DNA from: CAYXDR01 sp046498185
GTDB lineage: Bacteria; Desulfobacterota; DSM-4660; Desulfatiglandales; Desulfatiglandaceae
Direction: 5' to 3'
DNA length: 33,369 nt
Assembly (NCBI GenBank): GCA_046498185.1
Contig: JAWOBE010000177.1
Location: 1-33,369 of the forward strand
Position numbers and translations under genes: made by a program. Within the stretch, counting starts at the first letter, position 1, and every line of letters starts with the position of its first letter. The notes under the pieces are model-generated. The model was not told the DNA's origin and made no database searches. It saw only the letters and a list, made by a program, of their open reading frames with translations. Positions 29,296-33,369 of the stretch are shown here, piece after piece.

Positions 29296-29303
29296 GATAC
29301 AGT

Positions 29304-29327
29304 GCATCCGGGCAACAGCCCGGAAGC
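29304..29327 (+). terminator. Hairpin ahead of the peptide-binding protein gene
   Basis: TCCGGGC (29307-29313) pairs with GCCCGGA (29318-29324) around a 4 nt loop, extended by TGC/GCA. A second stem ACCGCG (29330-29335) pairs with CGCGGT (29355-29360). No U-run, so these are likely processing or stability elements within the operon. Confidence 0.5.
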
Positions 29328-29412
29328 ACACCGCGTCGGGGAAGGCTCACTCCGCCGCGGTCCATCACCATGAGGGAGCCGAGTATAAATTTTAAATTTA
29401 TGGAGGTTTATC

Positions 29413-30951
29413 ATGGCTGGATTCACAAAAAGGCTCTATTTCTTAAGCTTTTGTGCGTTATTTATTTTCTCTTTGAGCGGTCCGGCATCGGCTCAGCCAT
29501 CCCTCGTGGTTGCGGTCGATTCGCCGCCCCGCATGATGAATCCCCACGGCGACGACTCGGATTCAGGCCTTTCCTTTATGGCGAATTTCTTCGACGGTCT
29601 GCTGCAGAGAAAAGGACCTGAAGGCGAACTTGCTCCCGCTCTGGCGGTGAAATGGGAACATCCCGACGATTTGACCTGGACGTTTTATCTGCGCAAAGGC
29701 GTGACCTTTCACAACGGCAACCCTTTTACCGCCGAGGATGTGAAGTTCTCCTTCGAACGGCTTTCCAATCCGGAGGTTTCTGAATTCCTCAACACCGGCA
29801 AAACCATAGCCTCGATTGAATGCCCGGACGATTACACGGTGATTATCAAAACCAAGGTTCATATCCCATGGTTTGCAAACAACATGCACCAGGTATTCAT
29901 CATGGACAAGGAATCAACCGAGGCCAGGGACCCTGGAGACGTGATGGTCAAACCGATCGGCACGGGGGCTTACAAGCTTGTCGAATGGGTGAAAGGCTCC
30001 TACGTGATTCTCGAGGCCAATGAGAACTACTGGGAGGGCGCGCCCAGCTTGAAAAAGATCGATGTCAGGCCCATAACCGAATCCTCGACCCGCTTTGCGG
30101 CGCTGGTATCCGGTCAGGTGGACATTGTCACCGGCGTGCCGGTCGAACTGTTTGACAAGGTGGAGAAGAACCCGAAACTGGAAGTTGTGAGAAGGCCTGC
30201 CAGGCGCTCGATTTTTCTGGCCATGGGAAATGAAGAAGGCTCCCCTCTTGCAGACATCCGGGTCCGCAGGGCGATCTATATGGCCATCAACGAAAATGAA
30301 ATCATTGAGAAAGTGATGCGAGGACACGCGTTTCCCGCCGCACAGATACCGGATCCCCCAACCATCGGCTATTGTAAAAGCCTGGAGCGCCTGCCGTTCG
30401 ATCCTGAAAAATCAAAGCAGCTTCTCGAGGAGGCCGGTTACGGCGATGGATTCGAAGTCACCCTCACCGGACCGAACGACCGATATGTGCAGGACAAACA
30501 AATCATTGAAGCCGTAGCAAAGTATCTCGCAAAAGTAGGGATCAAGGTAGCCCTCGATGCGAAACCAAAATCCATCTTTTTTCCGGAAGTCGCCGAGGGA
30601 ATACTGGAATTTTACCTGATCGGGTGGTTCGACGGAACCTTCGATATGGGCCGCACCTACTCCAAACTGGCTCACAGCCGTGACACGGAAAAGGGATATG
30701 GGGGCTTGAATGGGGCCGATTACTCCGATCCTGAAATCGATGCCTTGCTCGAAGCCACCTTTGAAATGACCGATGTTGCAGAACGTGAAAAAGCGCTCCA
30801 GAAACTCAACCGAATGGCCATGGTCGACAAAATTGTGTGGGTTCCCCTGCACTATCAGGAAGACCTGTATGCGATTCAGGAAAACAAGGGCATTTCCTTC
30901 AAGCCCAGGCCGGATCAATGGATGGTTTACAAGGAAATAAACAGGAAATAG
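29413..30951 (+). CDS. Peptide-binding protein (SBP_bac_5, DppA/OppA type)
   Basis: Periplasmic component that captures the peptide. ATG 29413 follows a GGAGG site at 6 bp, and the 512 residues start with a signal peptide (MAGFTKRLYFLSFCALF through PASAQP, cut near residue 28). Family motifs are DGLLQRKGPEGELAPALAVKWE, WTFYLRKGVTFHNGNPFTAEDVKFSFERL and YKLVEWVKGSYVILEANENYW. It is placed between the ATPases and the permeases. Hairpins flank it on both sides, consistent with higher expression than the membrane genes. The ligand class (di-, oligopeptides, or another compound) is not fixed by sequence alone. Confidence 0.95.
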   Translation: MAGFTKRLYFLSFCALFIFSLSGPASAQPSLVVAVDSPPRMMNPHGDDSDSGLSFMANFFDGLLQRKGPEGELAPALAVKWEHPDDLTWTFYLRKGVTFHNGNPFTAEDVKFSFERLSNPEVSEFLNTGKTIASIECPDDYTVIIKTKVHIPWFANNMHQVFIMDKESTEARDPGDVMVKPIGTGAYKLVEWVKGSYVILEANENYWEGAPSLKKIDVRPITESSTRFAALVSGQVDIVTGVPVELFDKVEKNPKLEVVRRPARRSIFLAMGNEEGSPLADIRVRRAIYMAINENEIIEKVMRGHAFPAAQIPDPPTIGYCKSLERLPFDPEKSKQLLEEAGYGDGFEVTLTGPNDRYVQDKQIIEAVAKYLAKVGIKVALDAKPKSIFFPEVAEGILEFYLIGWFDGTFDMGRTYSKLAHSRDTEKGYGGLNGADYSDPEIDALLEATFEMTDVAEREKALQKLNRMAMVDKIVWVPLHYQEDLYAIQENKGISFKPRPDQWMVYKEINRK

Positions 30952-30990
30952 TCCGCATGCTTCTTTTGGCAGCTGAGGGCTCAAACGCAT

Positions 30991-31014
30991 CAAGGGCCGC
31001 CGGAGCGGCCCTTG
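30991..31014 (+). terminator. Intercistronic hairpin after the binding-protein gene
   Basis: CAAGGGCCGC (30991-31000) pairs perfectly with GCGGCCCTTG (31005-31014) around CGGA. It lies between the binding protein and the permease, without a U-run. Probably an mRNA stabiliser or partial terminator, as is often seen after binding-protein genes. Confidence 0.7.
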
Positions 31015-31027
31015 AACCGGTGTCGGC

Positions 31028-31993
31028 ATGGGTACCTATATCGCTCGAAGACTGATCCAGGGTGTCGTTGTTCTGCTGGCGGTATCGATGATTTGTTTCT
31101 TCATCTTCCGCTACATGGGCGATCCCGTGGTGACCATGGCGGGGCGGTATGCCACGCAGCAGGAAAGGGAAGAAGTTCGGCAAATGCTGGGGCTTGACAA
31201 GCCGGTAGCCGAACAGTACGGCCTGTTTCTGTGGAATGCAATGCATGGTAATTTTGGAAAATCCTACGTCACGAGAGTCCCGGCCCTGGGCCTGATTCTT
31301 GAACGCTTCCCGGCCACTTTCGAATTGGCTTTCACGGCGGTTTTAATCGCTTTCTGCGTCGGTGTCAGCCTGGGGGTAGTTGTTTCGATAAAGCCGTACG
31401 CGCTTCAAAACCGGATTATCATGGCCGCATCCCTGGGAGGGATCTCTATCCCCACGTTTCTTATCGGTATCCTGCTTATCCTGGTTTTTGCCGTTTTCCT
31501 TGGGTGGCTTCCCCCTTTTGGAAGGGGGGAAACCCTCCAGATCGGTTTCTGGCGTACCGGGCTTCTCACAGCAAGCGGCTTGAAACACTTGCTGCTGCCG
31601 GCATTTACCTTGGCCCTCTACCAGCTGGCGGTCATCCTGAGGTTGACCAGGGCCGGTATGCGGGAGGTGCTGGCGGAAGAATATATCAAGACCGCTTGGT
31701 CAAAAGGCCTTCATCCTTTCACGGTAATTTTCAAGCATGCATTGAGAAACGCGATGATACCGGTTGTAACGATATCAGGCCTTCAATTCGGCGAAATCAT
31801 CGCTTTTTCAATCGTCACGGAAACGATTTTTCAATGGCCGGGTATGGGAAACTTGCTGCTCACTTCGATATATGAAACGGACAGGCCTGTTATCGTCACA
31901 TATATCATGCTCGCGGCGGTGATTATCATTACGATGAACACGATCGTGGATATTTTATATGCCGTGATAAATCCGAAGATACGCTATGACTAA
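31028..31993 (+). CDS. Peptide ABC transporter permease (DppB type)
   Basis: First inner-membrane subunit of the importer; 321 residues. The N-terminus is typical (MGTYIARRLIQGVVVLLAVSM, one helix followed by the ACP-like loop). Six helices in total, with the EAA-type loop EYIKTAWSKGLHPFTVIFKHALRNAMIP near the C-terminus. The start ATG 31028 has a weak ribosome site (only 12 bp after a hairpin), so its translation may be coupled to or limited by the hairpin. Overlaps the DppC-type gene by 8 bp. Confidence 0.95.
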   Translation: MGTYIARRLIQGVVVLLAVSMICFFIFRYMGDPVVTMAGRYATQQEREEVRQMLGLDKPVAEQYGLFLWNAMHGNFGKSYVTRVPALGLILERFPATFELAFTAVLIAFCVGVSLGVVVSIKPYALQNRIIMAASLGGISIPTFLIGILLILVFAVFLGWLPPFGRGETLQIGFWRTGLLTASGLKHLLLPAFTLALYQLAVILRLTRAGMREVLAEEYIKTAWSKGLHPFTVIFKHALRNAMIPVVTISGLQFGEIIAFSIVTETIFQWPGMGNLLLTSIYETDRPVIVTYIMLAAVIIITMNTIVDILYAVINPKIRYD

Positions 31994-32873
31994 ACGGCGC
32001 ATCAAATCGAGAATATTATCCAGTTACCTTCACGACCCGCCTGCCATTGCGGGCAGTCTGATTATATTCATATTCATTGTCGGGGCACTTGCAGCCCCCG
32101 TGATAACACCTGAAAATCCTTATGACCTCGAAAAATTAACCCTTGATCATTTCCTCGCCCCTCCTGTGTGGATGGAAGGAGGAACCATGCCCTATGTCCT
32201 GGGAACAGACGACCAGGGAAGGGATATTTTCAGCACGATCGTCTACGGATGCAGGACATCGCTGATCGTGGGTTTCGGGGTTGTACTGATAGCCGGAAGC
32301 TTCGGTGTGCTGATCGGTCTGCTTGCGGGATATTACGGCGGCTGGCTCGACAGCCTCACCATGAGACTTGCAGACACTTTCTTTTCGTTTTCCACGACCC
32401 TGATGGCTTTTTTGCTTCTCGGTATCTTCAGAGAGGGCGGGGTCCTGGTGGTAATCATTGCAATCTGCATGGCAGACTGGGTCCGCTACGCAAGAACAAT
32501 GCGCGGGAGCGTGCTGGAGGTTAAGAATGAAGCCTACATCATGGCCGCAAAAGCCACTGGAGCCGCCGATTTCAGGCTGCTGTTAAAACACCTGCTGCCC
32601 AACGCCCTCCCCCCGATTTTCGTCGTGGTGGCGGTTGATCTGGCCGTCGTCATCATGCTGGAGGCGACACTCAGTTTCCTCGGAGTCGGCGTTCCCATCA
32701 CCGAACCTTCCCTTGGCATGATGATCGCGATCGGTAAAAATTATATCTACGCCGGCATGTGGTGGATGATCGTGTTTCCCGGCGCGGCGCTGATTTTCCT
32801 GGTCGTGGGCATCAACCTGTTCGCCGACTGGCTGAGAGAAGAATTGAACCCGAAAATCGAGCGCCGCATCTGA
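31986..32873 (+). CDS. Peptide ABC transporter permease (DppC type)
   Basis: Second inner-membrane subunit, 295 residues; the ATG at 31986 lies within the end of the DppB-type gene (translational coupling). An N-terminal helix (AIAGSLIIFIFIVGALAAPV) and periplasmic loop are followed by the DppC motif LGTDDQGRDIFSTIVYGCRTSL. The EAA loop is NEAYIMAAKATGAADFRLLLKHLLPN, and SFLGVGV is present. The C-terminus ends in a charged tail. It is the last operon gene and its stop is 7 bp from the convergent UPF0173 gene; no terminator was seen between them. Confidence 0.95.
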   Translation: MTKRRIKSRILSSYLHDPPAIAGSLIIFIFIVGALAAPVITPENPYDLEKLTLDHFLAPPVWMEGGTMPYVLGTDDQGRDIFSTIVYGCRTSLIVGFGVVLIAGSFGVLIGLLAGYYGGWLDSLTMRLADTFFSFSTTLMAFLLLGIFREGGVLVVIIAICMADWVRYARTMRGSVLEVKNEAYIMAAKATGAADFRLLLKHLLPNALPPIFVVVAVDLAVVIMLEATLSFLGVGVPITEPSLGMMIAIGKNYIYAGMWWMIVFPGAALIFLVVGINLFADWLREELNPKIERRI

Positions 32874-32879
32874 ACCTGT

Positions 32880-33369
32880 TCATTCCAAATCGACAAGCAC
32901 TCCCGGGGCCGACGCTATAACCTGAACGCCTGGCGTCTTTTCGCCGCACTGCTTTGTAAATTCCTCCGCGGTTTTGGCAATAATCGGAAACGAGGCGTAA
33001 TGAACGGGCATAACGGCTTTCGGTTCCAGAAGCTTCACCGCTTCGGAAGCCTGGTAAGCATCCATTGTGAAAATACCACCGATCGGAAGTATTGCCAGGT
33101 CCAGTGGATACAGCAGCGCCCAGAGAGCCATGTCTCCAAAGATGCCGGTGTCTCCGGCGAAATACACCGTTGTCCCGTCCGATGCCTTAACGATAAGGCC
33201 TATGGCAACCGACGAGTCAGATGCATGAAACGCCGGGGTGGCCCACACGCTGATCCAGTCCAGATCCAGGCCTCCGCCTATCAGGAAACCCATCCCGAAA
33301 TTGGCTATTTTTTCCTTGTCAAACCCGGCCTCACCGATCCTGGCCATTGTCTGGACTGCGCCTCCGAGC
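32880..33369 (-). CDS. UPF0173 metal-dependent hydrolase (metallo-beta-lactamase fold), partial
   Basis: The frame continues to the right edge, so the N-terminus (with the expected HxHxDH motif) is missing; about 163 residues remain. The seen part matches the UPF0173/YtkL family: IGLIVKASDGTTVYFAGDTGIFGDM (FAGDTG is a metal-binding strand), then LAILPIGGIFTMDAYQASEAVKLL and AVMPVHYASFP, giving the later metal ligands (D in GDTG and H in VHY). An internal ATG at 33347 is not the true start because conserved residues (GGAVQT) continue upstream of it. Activity unknown, presumably hydrolysis with a binuclear metal centre. Confidence 0.9.
   Translation of the reverse strand, partial: LGGAVQTMARIGEAGFDKEKIANFGMGFLIGGGLDLDWISVWATPAFHASDSSVAIGLIVKASDGTTVYFAGDTGIFGDMALWALLYPLDLAILPIGGIFTMDAYQASEAVKLLEPKAVMPVHYASFPIIAKTAEEFTKQCGEKTPGVQVIASAPGVLVDLE

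Noticed and set aside
1..33369. tRNA genes, rRNA genes and CRISPR arrays
   Set aside because: I looked for cloverleaf-like ends with GTTCRA boxes and for regularly spaced direct repeats and found none; the repeats present are irregularly spaced palindromic elements.

Overview
This window looks like a chromosomal segment of an anaerobic, Gram-negative bacterium, most likely a member of the Desulfobacterota (former Deltaproteobacteria). The taxonomic guess is an inference. It rests on the outer-membrane polysaccharide export lipoprotein, the TAXI-type TRAP transporter, the TsoY-like membrane protein, the IscU/IscS pair of a type known from sulfide-rich anaerobes, and dense small palindromic repeats of kinds I associate with that phylum. 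No rRNA, tRNA, CRISPR array, prophage or transposase gene was seen.

Layout. 1-1586 (minus): a FecR-domain envelope protein followed by a Wza-like polysaccharide export lipoprotein that runs off the left edge. 1999-2934 (minus): a protoglobin sensor fused to a PsiE-like membrane domain. 3318-6495 (plus): TAXI-TRAP binding protein and fused permease. 6506-8012 (minus): a PAS-GGDEF diguanylate cyclase and a small unknown protein with a palindrome at its start. 8621-10370 (plus): iscU with a C-terminal zinc ribbon, then an IscS homologue lacking the PLP lysine. 10633-11886 (plus): an MFS carrier, convergent with a zinc-ribbon/Tudor-like protein. 12661-14109 (minus): trpD behind a complete, hand-readable trp attenuator (promoter, leader peptide with three consecutive Trp codons, tandem terminators). 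14241-15338 (minus): saccharopine dehydrogenase-like protein. 15972-18954 (plus): TsoY-like membrane protein and an atypical dihydrolipoamide-dehydrogenase-like flavoprotein. 18926-20127 (minus): an OsmC/ADP-ribosylglycohydrolase pair. 20717-22183 (minus): RsmG fused to a SpoU methyltransferase. 22419-24432 (plus): pseudouridine synthase, cold-shock protein, orphan histidine kinase. 24459-25976 (minus): DUF1846 protein. 26231-32873 (plus): a six-gene peptide utilisation operon (M20 peptidase plus DppDFABC-type importer). 32880-33369 (minus): a UPF0173 metal-dependent hydrolase cut by the right edge.

How the genes work together. The clearest functional units are the peptide import and hydrolysis operon, the TAXI-TRAP uptake system, the iscU-iscS* pair and the self-regulated trpD. 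Intergenic gaps hold several families of small palindromic elements: eight REP-like copies, three 120-175 bp MITE-like elements, a 66 bp double-hairpin element and a nested repeat block at 20275-20720.

Most interesting signals: (1) an IscS-like protein in which the Schiff-base lysine, the neighbouring PLP-binding residues and the substrate-binding arginine are all replaced while the sulfur-carrying cysteine is kept, next to an IscU with a zinc-ribbon tail; (2) a lone trpD under a private attenuator; (3) an RsmG-SpoU fusion; (4) a haem-globin/PsiE fusion; (5) repeat elements that abut or supply promoter elements.
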